A stretch of 39,205 nt of DNA from an uncultured Aquimarina sp. (GTDB lineage: Bacteria; Bacteroidota; Bacteroidia; Flavobacteriales; Flavobacteriaceae), in the NCBI GenBank assembly GCA_947496705.1, contig CANMDW010000034.1:1-39205 (forward strand). Direction: 5' to 3'. The first letter of the stretch is position 1. Each line of letters begins with the position of its first letter. Both the position numbers and the translations under genes were made by a program. Below, piece by piece: positions 19,901 to 27,438 of this stretch. Below the pieces are notes generated by a model, which did not search any database, was not told where the DNA came from, and saw nothing but the letters and a program-made list of their open reading frames with translations.

Positions 19901-20384
19901 AATTCATTTTTTCAGGAGCCAGCAGCACCTGACCTGGATCTATATTGGCGATGTAGCTACTTGCACCAGGTTGTTCTTCTGGTATACGTTTAGCCCTGGT
20001 TTCCTTTTGGCGTTTTTGTATCAAATAGTAATTCTTCTCGACACGTTTAACGCTCAAGCCCAGGGGAGCCAAAGCTTGTCTAAGAGCAAACTCCAGCTCT
20101 TTTACTTTAGCTCTATTTTTTTTAGGGAAGGTATTTTTTTCAATCTCAAGACTTTTGCCTTTTACTAGTTCGGTGTCATAGCTAAGATTGATCTCATAAG
20201 TAGATTCTACCCATTCCAGGAGTTCTTCAAGATTTTTTTCCTGCCTGGATATAGAATTTTCTACAAAATCTTTGCTAATCGAGCCCGTCTCGTTAGCATA
20301 GCCAAATAAAAAGGAGCTTAGGAATGCCATAAGGAGGCATGCCGTTCCTTTGGTGGTTCGTAAACGATTTTTCATAGTATACAT
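16953..20384 (-). CDS. SusC/RagA TonB-dependent outer-membrane transporter with N-terminal STN domain
   Basis: The 1143-residue transporter has a signal peptide ending about FGYA and an STN signalling domain (about residues 45-130). A CarboxypepD_reg-like domain follows (RTITGTITDENGQPMPGASV onwards, about 167-250), then the plug (VVVGYGTQRRSDLTSSV, ARVPGLQI, RLRGNNS, VIDG) and a C-terminal beta-barrel ending in Phe. STN-bearing SusC proteins both import oligosaccharides using TonB energy and signal substrate presence to a FecR-type anti-sigma factor. The fecR/sigma pair immediately upstream fits this exactly. The start at 20384 precedes a second in-frame ATG three codons on (20375); either is possible. 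It forms a pair with the following susD. Confidence 0.95.
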   Translation of the reverse strand: MYTMKNRLRTTKGTACLLMAFLSSFLFGYANETGSISKDFVENSISRQEKNLEELLEWVESTYEINLSYDTELVKGKSLEIEKNTFPKKNRAKVKELEFALRQALAPLGLSVKRVEKNYYLIQKRQKETRAKRIPEEQPGASSYIANIDPGQVLLAPEKMNSSIQERTITGTITDENGQPMPGASVQVKGASIGAVSDFDGNYTIKAPDNATTLVFTYLGYLSQEIAIAGKSVVDVQLSPDINTLEQIVVVGYGTQRRSDLTSSVVSVSGEDVVEIPVPRIEESLKARVPGLQINTTGGQPGNTLQIRLRGNNSIQGNNNPLIVIDGMIGGDLFYVNPSDIESVEVLKDASATAIYGARGSNGVIIITTKKGKGKTKVNFDMYTGWQTVAKTIDLLDAEGFNQVQSALDPDYVPPPYDADTDWQDEIFEGALMQNYQISFSGGNEETSYLLSSSFFDQDGIIEGSDFERLTLRMNLEQKLSDRITIGNNLSFSRTKNNLIRIGGTSAATILALRAPPVFPITDPATGDFLRFDNEDLNTDLENPARLINQRQDLRTNNYLIGNFYSDVELFEGLTYRLNLGYVVQDLLQQTYEGIELLTPDPGTAEIRSTKRDRILFENTLTYKNTFADKHNLTVLGGFTLQEDNEDEFFMKGVGFSSDDLGFNSIQSANVIGPVETDVSKERITSFLGRLNYNFDSRYLFTAAFRADGASVFAENNKWGYFPSVSAGWNIANEPFMADQNLFSDFKLRASYGEAGSPNIGPYQSLASFRTGQDYSNGESVLFNGVLPGRVANPDLKWETTATLNFGLDLSLFNRRIALTAEYYEKETTDLLYRRPLPDYTGFETQTQNVGKMTNEGMEFSLNTVNTNGAFKWSSNFNIFFNRNEIVEIGDENVDEIIQFNGNSVPQAIRETSILREGETLGAFFGFIFDGIYQTQEEADASGQAGAAPGTVRFRDRDGDGDVDNDDRGIIGDPQPDFVWGFTNNFSYKNFDLNFTLQGSYGGDVFWATKYRLLRPITEDNLLPEVLGAWDGEGTSNTMQAVDQDPGAMSTRYLEDGSYIRLQNIALGYTLPKPVLDNLKMEQLRFYIGAQNLFLISDYPGYDPEVNSRGGTGTVSNENVFLGYDQGSYPGVRTFTFGINATF

Positions 20385-20429
20385 TGTTTGGTGTTTAATT
20401 AATTAATTTGAAAATCCCTGGTTATGCCA

Positions 20430-21419
20430 TTATTTTTCCCAGGCATTTTCAATAATTTTTATGTTGTAGGTTTGGGTTAATACTTCTTTTAGGATATCTA
20501 TATCATCTGTAAGAAAAGTTCCTCTAAATTTCTTTTCTTTTAATGAGTCATCTGAAAACCTTATCTCTAAACCATAGGTGTCTTTTAGAATCTGTGAGAT
20601 TTCACTAAGGGTAGTTCCATCAAAAATAAGTTGGTTATTCCTCCATTGCGTGAGCATTTCGGGGCTTTCGGCATAGTCTACTACTGCATTTCCTTTTTTC
20701 TTATTGAAGGTTACCAGATCACCAGGGTTCATCATAAATTCAGAAACATCAGCATTTTCAGGAAGCTTTAGCTGTACCTTTCCGGTATTGAGGAGCACTT
20801 TTGTTTCCTCATGCCTACTGGTTACATTAAATGTTGTACCCAATACTTCTATATCTAGTTCGTTGGTGTGTACCATAAATTTTCTTGGGGTTCCCAGGTC
20901 AGTGATATGTTTAACTTCAAAAAAAGCTTCTCCTTCAAGAAACACTTCTCTGTTTATAGATTCCTGCCAGTCACTTTTGTAGAGAAGTAGTTGCGTATTA
21001 CCATTTAATGTAACTTCGGAACCATCGGGAAGGGTAATGTTCTTTATCTCTCCGTATTCTGAAGAATATTTAAGAATATCGGTATGATTGAAGAATAAAA
21101 AATACCCGGGCACAAGCATCGCCAAAACAGCGAATACAGCAGTAAGTCTCCAAACCAGGTTTAGATTAAGAGGTTGTGAATTTACATCCCGCTTAATTTT
21201 TGACCATACATCAACCAAATCCTGATTTGCAGTAGTATCCTCGGTAAATTGTAACAATAACACAATATCCCGGGCTTCCTGGATCTGTCCTTCACATTGT
21301 GGATGATTCTTTAGCCATCTGTTCCAATAAGCATTGGTTTTATCATTTGGATGAAGCACCCATGATTGGAAATTTTCATCCAACACCAAATCTTTAACTA
21401 TTTGATTCTCATTTTTCAT
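20430..21419 (-). CDS. FecR family anti-sigma factor
   Basis: The 329-residue FecR-type protein has a cytoplasmic N-terminal part that should bind the ECF sigma factor. One transmembrane helix follows (about 88-110), then a periplasmic FecR domain (about 118-215, including LPDGSEVTLNGNT) and a C-terminal DUF4974-type domain that contacts the STN domain of the transporter. It is encoded between its partner sigma gene (200 bases upstream) and susC (45 bases downstream). It likely keeps the sigma factor inactive until the STN-SusC transporter reports ligand. Confidence 0.93.
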   Translation of the reverse strand: MKNENQIVKDLVLDENFQSWVLHPNDKTNAYWNRWLKNHPQCEGQIQEARDIVLLLQFTEDTTANQDLVDVWSKIKRDVNSQPLNLNLVWRLTAVFAVLAMLVPGYFLFFNHTDILKYSSEYGEIKNITLPDGSEVTLNGNTQLLLYKSDWQESINREVFLEGEAFFEVKHITDLGTPRKFMVHTNELDIEVLGTTFNVTSRHEETKVLLNTGKVQLKLPENADVSEFMMNPGDLVTFNKKKGNAVVDYAESPEMLTQWRNNQLIFDGTTLSEISQILKDTYGLEIRFSDDSLKEKKFRGTFLTDDIDILKEVLTQTYNIKIIENAWEK

Positions 21420-21619
21420 ATTGATAATTCGGGACTCTTGTACTTATATGACAAGTGAAATTAGCATTTCTAATCAGTTAAGCTTAAAAAAAACATAAAC
21501 AATTGATAATCATTTGTTTATTTTCAAAAAAAAGAATGCTTAAAGCCCCTTTTTCGAATAGTCTTTAGCCAGGAGTATTCTAAAAGGACCAACTAAATTT
21601 TATAAAGATGAATATGTGA

Positions 21620-22270
21620 TTATGAGGTAAGGTTGTTACGAAGACCTTTGAGTGCCTTAGAGACAAGATTGTAAGTAGATGTAATATCTATAGATAATTT
21701 ATCAGCAATTTCCTGGTTTGTAAAGTTATTATAGAATTTAAGCCTGAGAACCTTTTGCTGACGTTCGGTAAGTAAATTTAAAGCGTTTATAATACGCTCT
21801 TTTTTTGCTTTTAAGGTTTGAAGATCAATTATTTCATGCTCTCTTGACAAACTAAAAAGGCAGTATCTGTCTTCAAATGTATCCTGAAAGGTGATTTTTT
21901 TTGATCTATGGTATTGATTTATGAGTCGTCTTTTTAAGGCGACTAATAAATAATGCCTGATATTGTTTACTGGCTTTAATTCTTTTCTTTTCTTCCAAAG
22001 ATCAACATACAGATCGTGAATACAGTCTTTTACCAATTCTTTCTCCTGAAAAAGTTTTGATCCATATCTATAGAGTTCTATAAAATACTTTTGATATAAC
22101 ATCGCAAACGAACTTTCGCACCCTTTCTGTGTAAATTCTTTCCACAACAGCATGTCTTCATGGTTACGTTCAGGATTGTATTTTCCTTTTATAACCCGAA
22201 GTTTACTACTTTTAGAGGGGCTATCTTCGCTATGCGAAATAACAGATTGCATTAATTTCAGCTTCTCCAT
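21620..22270 (-). CDS. ECF-type RNA polymerase sigma-70 factor
   Basis: The 216-residue ECF sigma factor has region 2 (about 45-110, with KDCIHDLYVDLWKKRKEL) and region 4 (about 155-212, with ERQQKVLRLKFYNN followed by the helix-turn-helix TNQEIADKLSIDITSTYNLV). It is longer at the N-terminus than many family members, with about 35 extra polar residues. An internal ATG at residue 7 is an alternative start. It pairs with the downstream FecR to form a trans-envelope switch for susCD. It lies 63 bases downstream of kduD, so read-through from the kdu operon could raise its level. Confidence 0.92.
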   Translation of the reverse strand: MEKLKLMQSVISHSEDSPSKSSKLRVIKGKYNPERNHEDMLLWKEFTQKGCESSFAMLYQKYFIELYRYGSKLFQEKELVKDCIHDLYVDLWKKRKELKPVNNIRHYLLVALKRRLINQYHRSKKITFQDTFEDRYCLFSLSREHEIIDLQTLKAKKERIINALNLLTERQQKVLRLKFYNNFTNQEIADKLSIDITSTYNLVSKALKGLRNNLTS

Positions 22271-22333
22271 AATTTGGGTCTATTAAAAAAGATTAGTAAA
22301 ATATTATCATATACTTAAAATCTCTGTGTATAG

Positions 22334-23098
22334 TTATCGCCCCATCCAACCGCCATCGACAGTTATAATGGTGCCATTTATATAATTTGAGGCTTTTGAA
22401 GCCAACAAAGTGGCCACTCCTATTAAATCTTCTGGTTGCCCCCATCGTCCTTGTGGGATGCGGTCAAGAATTGACTGGTTTCTTTTCGGGTCATTACGAA
22501 GCGCTTGTGTATTGTCTGTCGTGATATATCCCGGGGCTATACCATTTACATTCAACCCTTTGCTTGCCCATTCATTTGACAGTGCCATAATCAACTGCCC
22601 AATTGCTCCCTTGCTCGCTGCATAACCTGGTACGGTTATTCCGCCCTGAAAAGTCAAAAGAGAAGCTATGAATATTATTTTACCATGACCGCGTTTGATC
22701 ATTCCTTTGGCAAACTCACGACTCATTATAAATTGAGCATTCAGGTTAATATCAATAACTTTGTCCCAATATTCATCTGGATGTTCGATAGCTGGTTTTC
22801 TCATTATAGTTCCAGCATTATTGACTAAAATATCAATAGCGAAAGCTTCATTGACTTTTTTTATAAAATCATATAAATCCAATCGATTGGCAAAATCACA
22901 CTTAAAAGACTTAAACTTTCTATTTCTCTTTAAAACTTCAATTTCTACATCACTTCCGGGCTCAATCGATGCCGAAACCCCAACTATATCGGCTCCTGCT
23001 TCTGCCAAACCTATTGCCAGAGCTTTTCCAATTCCTCTATTACAGCCTGTTACAAGTGCTGTTTTACCTTTTAGATCAAATAAACCATTTTCGTTCAT
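22334..23098 (-). CDS. kduD: KduD-like 2-deoxy-D-gluconate 3-dehydrogenase (SDR family)
   Basis: The 254-residue short-chain dehydrogenase has the NAD(P)-binding motif TGCNRGIG (17-24), NNAG (93-96), and the catalytic Ser146, Tyr159 and Lys163 (YAASKG). Length and sequence fit KduD. KduD interconverts 2,5-diketo-3-deoxy-D-gluconate and 2-keto-3-deoxy-D-gluconate in the cytoplasm, the step after KduI in unsaturated-uronate catabolism. It starts 5 bases after the kduI stop, which makes the assignment much stronger than for an isolated SDR. A CAATCGATTG palindrome lies inside the gene (residues about 70-74). No KDG kinase or aldolase gene is in the window. Confidence 0.92.
   Translation of the reverse strand: MNENGLFDLKGKTALVTGCNRGIGKALAIGLAEAGADIVGVSASIEPGSDVEIEVLKRNRKFKSFKCDFANRLDLYDFIKKVNEAFAIDILVNNAGTIMRKPAIEHPDEYWDKVIDINLNAQFIMSREFAKGMIKRGHGKIIFIASLLTFQGGITVPGYAASKGAIGQLIMALSNEWASKGLNVNGIAPGYITTDNTQALRNDPKRNQSILDRIPQGRWGQPEDLIGVATLLASKASNYINGTIITVDGGWMGR
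22879..22890. promoter_or_regulatory. Intragenic CCAATCGATTGG palindrome in kduD (possible LacI-type site)
   Basis: A 12-bp perfect palindrome within the kduD coding sequence has the same 10-bp core (CAATCGATTG) as the two intergenic palindromes next to the lacI gene. The flanking bases differ (C/G here, A/T there). It may be an auxiliary site or a coincidence, since it encodes ordinary residues. Confidence 0.25.
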
Positions 23099-23103
23099 TA
23101 CAG

Positions 23104-23952
23104 TTATTTAAGTGTTTTCATATCTACAGCATCCATATCGGTAAAAGACTGGTTCTCTCCTGCCATGCCCCATACAAAGGCATATGATTTTGTACCAGAA
23201 CCTGCATGTATAGACCATTCCGGAGATATTACAGCCTGCTTATTTTTCATAGCCAGATGCCTGGTCTCGTTGGGTTCACCCATAAAATGCATCACTAGTT
23301 GATCGGGTGCTAAATCAAAATAGAAATACACCTCCATCCTTCTCATATGTGTATGAGGCGGAAATGTATTCCAAACATTGCCCGGTTTCAATTCGGTGAA
23401 GCCCATCACAAGCTGACAACTTTGTATACCATCTTCATGGATGTACTGAAATATTGTTCTTTGATTGCTGGTCTCATGATCCCCCAGCTCAACTCTATTA
23501 GCATCTGATAAGGCAGCTTTAACTGTAGGATATTCTTTGTGTGCTGGTGCCGAGTTTATATAGAATTCGGCAGCGTCTTGCTGCGTTATACTTTTGAAAA
23601 CAATATCTTTTTTTCCTGCGCCTATATACAGGCATTCTTTTTTCTCCAATCGATAGGTGTTTCCATCTACGATTACTTCACCACTACCTCCTAGATTAAT
23701 TATCCCCAATTCTCTTTTTTGCAGAAAATAATCTGATTTGGTCCATTCATTAAAAGCTTCCAATTGAATAATTTCGCCCACGGGCCTGGCCCCCATAACA
23801 ATGAATCGATCATATAATGTATATATTGCTTTTAGCCGATTATCTTCAAACAGATCTTCTATCAAAAAATCTTCTCTCAATCGTTGCGTTGTATAATTCT
23901 TAACATCTGTTGGATTCGAAGCATATCGTATATCGCTCTTCAATTTCTTCAT
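23104..23952 (-). CDS. kduI: KduI, 5-dehydro-4-deoxy-D-glucuronate isomerase
   Basis: The 282-residue protein is of standard KduI length. The metal-binding set is intact: His200 and His202 (PPHTHMRRMEVYFYF), Glu207 and His249 (SIHAGSGT), in the same spacing as the zinc ligands of the E. coli enzyme. KduI isomerises the ring-opened 4-deoxy-5-keto-uronate released by unsaturated uronyl hydrolases to 2,5-diketo-3-deoxy-gluconate, in the cytoplasm. The gene lies 19 bases after the DUF4861 gene and 5 bases before kduD in a tight operon. It links the PUL to unsaturated uronate products. Confidence 0.95.
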   Translation of the reverse strand: MKKLKSDIRYASNPTDVKNYTTQRLREDFLIEDLFEDNRLKAIYTLYDRFIVMGARPVGEIIQLEAFNEWTKSDYFLQKRELGIINLGGSGEVIVDGNTYRLEKKECLYIGAGKKDIVFKSITQQDAAEFYINSAPAHKEYPTVKAALSDANRVELGDHETSNQRTIFQYIHEDGIQSCQLVMGFTELKPGNVWNTFPPHTHMRRMEVYFYFDLAPDQLVMHFMGEPNETRHLAMKNKQAVISPEWSIHAGSGTKSYAFVWGMAGENQSFTDMDAVDMKTLK

Positions 23953-23971
23953 GGTTTATTTTATCAATTAT

Positions 23972-25288
23972 TTAATAGGTAATTTGTATGGGATTGGCCA
24001 ATTTGACAGCCTCATGTTTCAATCTGTTTATAAAATAGCCCTGATCGGCAAATTTCTTATCATCCAATTCCCATCCTGTATAGAAGTAAAATTGATAAGA
24101 ACCTGTATTACTCTGTAGTTTGATATAATCGGTTTGGGTGATTCCCTTTCCTTCTTTTGGAGCACTTCCGAAACCTGCAAATTGTTCCTCGGGAGCCAGA
24201 ATGGCCATCCCCAATACATCTTTGTTTTCACTTTGTTTGCCATAACTAGAAAGAACACGATAAGACGTCGCCATATAACTCTTAATCGGAACAATGTCAA
24301 ACATGTTAACAATTCCGGTTACCAATGTATCTTTGGAAGCATCTTTAACAATTACTTGATCATGATACCATCTTTTCCCTCCCCAAATGGTGATCATTTC
24401 ATCTACATCATAGGATGTATCATCTACCTGCCAGCCACCAAACTCCAATTTTATAATTGCCCTTACTGGTCCATCTGCCAGCTTTTGATATGTTGCAGTC
24501 TTAGTCTGTTCTAATCGATAGAGTGAGTCTTTTTTATACATAGCTAATGATCCGGCACCAAGAGAGTTTCCAACTTTAAGTACGTCCATCCCCCAAGGTT
24601 GAAGCTTATGATAGTTTTCTCCTAACCCGATCGAATCCAGAAATACCCCTTTCTTTGTTTTTCCGAAAATATCCTTACCATTACGCTTATCAAAATATAT
24701 ACGGTAGGCTATTAAATCGCTCTCCCAACCAGGGCCTTCAAACTGATACAAATAAGGCCAGCTTTGCGGTTCATGATCCTTGGGCCTTACATTATAATCA
24801 ATAGACTTAAACTCCCCTTCTCGTGATGGCCGGTATCCTAAATAGGCATGAGCACGAGGATGATGCTTATTTGAAGCATCATCCTGGCCATTAATATCAA
24901 GGATAACTTCTGCAATTTCATTAGACTCAAATGAATATTGAAAAACCAATTCATCCCATTGGCCATCCTGATCAAGATCATCTGTCTGACTTGGAAGCAT
25001 TTGTCCTGATGGAGTTTTGATCCTTATTATATTAGCTGATTTCTGATTACCTAATACTTTATCTACAACTTCTCTTGCCAGAACAATCGGCTCATCTACT
25101 CTCACAGCATCTAGTGTATTCTCTAATCGAATTACATAGGTAACTTCTTTAGAACAAGAGTATAAAACCAAAACAAATAATCCCGGGACTATGAGGGGCC
25201 ATAGTCTGATTAAACTATATCTGCCGGGATTATTTGATGTTTCAGGATGCTTAGACCCTGAATTGGGGTATTTTTTATCAATTAGCAC
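23972..25288 (-). CDS. DUF4861 family lipoprotein
   Basis: The 438-residue product begins with a long polar stretch and a hydrophobic segment ending at a lipobox (LYSC, Cys45). The mature part starts with the DUF4861 pattern: an N-terminal strand with RVDEPIVL, then PSQTDDLDQDGQWDELVFQ. The remainder is a large beta-rich domain with WGMDVLKVG and YFYTGWELDD. I recall this family mainly from PULs for uronate-containing polysaccharides; its reaction is not something I can state. It is the first gene of the kdu operon, directly downstream of the LacI-type palindromes. Operon position suggests it processes unsaturated or uronate-ended oligosaccharides in the envelope; that is inference. Confidence 0.85.
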   Translation of the reverse strand: MLIDKKYPNSGSKHPETSNNPGRYSLIRLWPLIVPGLFVLVLYSCSKEVTYVIRLENTLDAVRVDEPIVLAREVVDKVLGNQKSANIIRIKTPSGQMLPSQTDDLDQDGQWDELVFQYSFESNEIAEVILDINGQDDASNKHHPRAHAYLGYRPSREGEFKSIDYNVRPKDHEPQSWPYLYQFEGPGWESDLIAYRIYFDKRNGKDIFGKTKKGVFLDSIGLGENYHKLQPWGMDVLKVGNSLGAGSLAMYKKDSLYRLEQTKTATYQKLADGPVRAIIKLEFGGWQVDDTSYDVDEMITIWGGKRWYHDQVIVKDASKDTLVTGIVNMFDIVPIKSYMATSYRVLSSYGKQSENKDVLGMAILAPEEQFAGFGSAPKEGKGITQTDYIKLQSNTGSYQFYFYTGWELDDKKFADQGYFINRLKHEAVKLANPIQITY

Positions 25289-25354
25289 TAATTGTTATTT
25301 TAAAACGTTAAAATTTTACTTATCAAAAACCAGGTTTATCATATTTCTATATAG

Positions 25355-25366
25355 ACAATCGATTGT
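25355..25366. promoter_or_regulatory. LacI-type operator palindrome, DUF4861-proximal
   Basis: ACAATCGATTGT is a perfect 12-bp palindrome with the central CpG typical of LacI/GalR-family operators. It lies in the divergent intergenic region, 66 bases from the DUF4861 start codon. Its centre is 78 bp from that of the second palindrome. Confidence 0.75.
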
Positions 25367-25430
25367 ACACATTCGTTCAGATATGATAATTTCTTTATAT
25401 AAAAATTAAATTTACAATAATTTTTTAAAA

Positions 25431-25446
25431 ATACAATCGATTGTAT
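25431..25446. promoter_or_regulatory. LacI-type operator palindrome, lacI-proximal
   Basis: ATACAATCGATTGTAT is a perfect 16-bp palindrome with the same core as the site at 25355. It ends 34 bases before the ATG of the LacI-family gene, a position suited to autoregulation. Two matching sites 78 bp apart would allow a tetramer or two dimers to loop the divergent promoter region. Confidence 0.8.
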
Positions 25447-25480
25447 ATATTATTTTAGAAGAAGTCCTTATATTTACTTT

Positions 25481-26536
25481 ATGAAAAAGGGAAGAGTTAC
25501 CATTCATGATATTGCCCGGCACCTCAATATTGATGGCTCCACAGTATCCAGAGCTCTTAATAATAGTCCGAGGGTTAAGCCAAAAACTATAGAAAAAATA
25601 AAGAAGGCTGCAAAAGAGCTGGGGTACAAACCCAACGTTATGGCAGCAAATCTAAGGACCCAATCCTCTAAAACGATAGGGGTGATTGTTCCCTGGATCT
25701 CAAGGTATTTCTTTTCTTCTGCTATATCGGGTATTGAAGAAATAGCTTATGCAGAAGGCTATAATGTGATTATTTGCCAATCTCATGATGAATATGACCG
25801 GGAGGTGGCCAATGCCTACACTTTATTTGCCAACAGAGTAGAAGGAATTCTGACATCTGTGGCTATGGATACGGTTAAATATGATCATTTAGAACAATTT
25901 ATTGACGAAGGTATACCTTTGGTATTCTTTGATAGATATGCGCCAGATATACAAGCTTGCCGAGTGGTTATCGATGATTTTCAGACGGCTTACCAGGTTA
26001 CAGAACACTTAATAAGTGGTGGTCGTAAACGAATTGCTCATTTTTCTGGGCCCAGCAACCTCAATATCTATACAGACCGTTTAAATGGTTATAAAAAAGC
26101 CCTTGAGGATTATGGATTGGTATTTGATCCAAACTTAGTTTTCGAATCCCGTTTGTTGATCGATGATGGTGTTGAAGGTATCAAATATCTTTTATCGCTA
26201 CCCGATCGCCCTGATGCTCTTTTCTCTTCAAATGACCTTGCTGCTATAGCCGCTATGAAATATATTCATCAAAACACCCCGTTTTCGGTGCCCGGGGATA
26301 TTGCTTTTGCAGGATTCAGTAACTCACCCAGTGCCTCAATCATAGATCCGGGGCTCACAACTGTTGATCAATCGGGGGAGGAAATCGGGAAAATAGCTGC
26401 CAAAAGATTGATTGCCGAAATTCGTGGAGAAACTGATAAGGGCGTAAACGAGATCGTAACAATAAATTCGAACCTGATCGTTAGGGAATCATCTGGAGAA
26501 AAGGTTCCCCGTTTGGTAAAGCAGGCTAAGTCTTAA
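25481..26536 (+). CDS. LacI/GalR family transcriptional regulator
   Basis: The 351-residue regulator has an N-terminal LacI helix-turn-helix and hinge (about residues 4-60: TIHDIARHLNIDGSTVSRAL, then MAANLRTQSSKTIG). A periplasmic-binding-protein-like ligand domain follows (about 61-340: IGVIVPWIS, FDRY, FSSNDLAA, TTVDQ). It is divergent from the kdu operon, and the 192-bp spacer holds two palindromes of the kind this family binds. It probably represses the kdu operon and itself until a uronate catabolite such as 2-keto-3-deoxygluconate binds; the effector is inference. Confidence 0.95.
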   Translation: MKKGRVTIHDIARHLNIDGSTVSRALNNSPRVKPKTIEKIKKAAKELGYKPNVMAANLRTQSSKTIGVIVPWISRYFFSSAISGIEEIAYAEGYNVIICQSHDEYDREVANAYTLFANRVEGILTSVAMDTVKYDHLEQFIDEGIPLVFFDRYAPDIQACRVVIDDFQTAYQVTEHLISGGRKRIAHFSGPSNLNIYTDRLNGYKKALEDYGLVFDPNLVFESRLLIDDGVEGIKYLLSLPDRPDALFSSNDLAAIAAMKYIHQNTPFSVPGDIAFAGFSNSPSASIIDPGLTTVDQSGEEIGKIAAKRLIAEIRGETDKGVNEIVTINSNLIVRESSGEKVPRLVKQAKS

Positions 26537-26871
26537 AGAAAATCTTACCAGATAATTCATTGAAATTTCTATCAAAAGGATGCACTGCGTTGATCTCTAA
26601 AACGCTCCATATTGAGAAGAAATTACAGACTACGCAAAAGAGCATCAAGCTTTGATGATAGCCTGGAACTCATTTAGACTTTTTTGCTGGAAGCGAACCT
26701 GTCTAAATGGTACGCCTGCCTGTCTATACTAATACCAGGTAGACTTTTGGTTTCTAATGAAGCCTTTTTTTCGAAGCATGCATAGGAAAATACATCCCTC
26801 TGTTTCTAGGCACATTATGTGTCGTAGCTATGTACTATACACATTGTGCGGCCACTCTTTTTTTCCTTTAC
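26537..26871. other. 335-bp intergenic region between lacI and the VOC gene
   Basis: No gene is supported. An inverted repeat with 9-bp arms (CATTTAGAC at 26671-26679, GTCTAAATG at 26701-26709) surrounds a 21-base loop. The 19-mer GAACTCATTTAGACTTTTT starting at 26666 recurs at 31275. Just before it a short open stretch reads EEITDYAKEHQALMIA, possibly the relic of a gene, but too short to assign. Confidence 0.5.
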
Positions 26872-27366
26872 TTAATTTGGGGAATGCAATCCAATTCTGT
26901 TCCCTTCTGTATCAAGAAACATAGCAAAGTAGCCATTTTCTTCATCAATAAGTGTTTTAGGAACAACTATTTTCCCTCCGTTAATCTCAACCTTATCTAA
27001 GATAAACTGAAGGTTATCCCCTCCATTGAGATATATGATTACTCCGTCGGTTGAAGGTTTGTAATCTTCTCCTTTGATTATAACGCCTGAAACTATTTGT
27101 CCATCACTTGGAAATAGTCCCATTTGTGTGCCCTGCATATCAATTTCTTCAACCTTAATATCCAAAATTGATTGATAAAACTCGACTGCACGTGAAAATT
27201 CTGTTGCTGGTATTTCAAAAATGGAAATAAAACTTTTCATATCATCTGTGATTTGCTTTACGGTTGAATCAGCCTTTTGTGTTTGTGAATTAGCGCTGTT
27301 TTGATTATTACAAGCGGTAAAACCAACCACAAGAATTATCGCTGCGCTTAGTATTGTCATTTTCAT
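26872..27366 (-). CDS. VOC (glyoxalase-like) superfamily lipoprotein
   Basis: The 164-residue protein has a lipoprotein signal (GFTAC, Cys19), a short polar linker, then one VOC/glyoxalase-type fold (about 46-162). Typical features are the beta-alpha start FEIPATEFSRAVEFYQSIL and the late strand YFAMFLDTEGNRIGLHS. VOC proteins bind metals and small molecules; many of this subtype have no proven reaction, and I cannot assign one. The lipoprotein signal makes it an envelope protein, unlike the usual cytoplasmic glyoxalases. It lies downstream of the AraC-type gene (72-base gap), perhaps in one operon, and has no visible tie to the PUL. Confidence 0.85.
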   Translation of the reverse strand: MKMTILSAAIILVVGFTACNNQNSANSQTQKADSTVKQITDDMKSFISIFEIPATEFSRAVEFYQSILDIKVEEIDMQGTQMGLFPSDGQIVSGVIIKGEDYKPSTDGVIIYLNGGDNLQFILDKVEINGGKIVVPKTLIDEENGYFAMFLDTEGNRIGLHSPN

Positions 27367-27438
27367 TTTTACCTTGTTTTAAATTGACAATGCAAATTTA
27401 TGTTGCTTACCAAGATTGAAATTGTAAAAATGCGACAC

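Noticed and set aside
26610..26720. Open stretch reading EEITDYAKEHQALMIAWNSF as a gene remnant
   Set aside because: It is preceded directly by a stop and runs into the dispersed repeat. Too short to assign, though it may be the C-terminus of a lost small protein.
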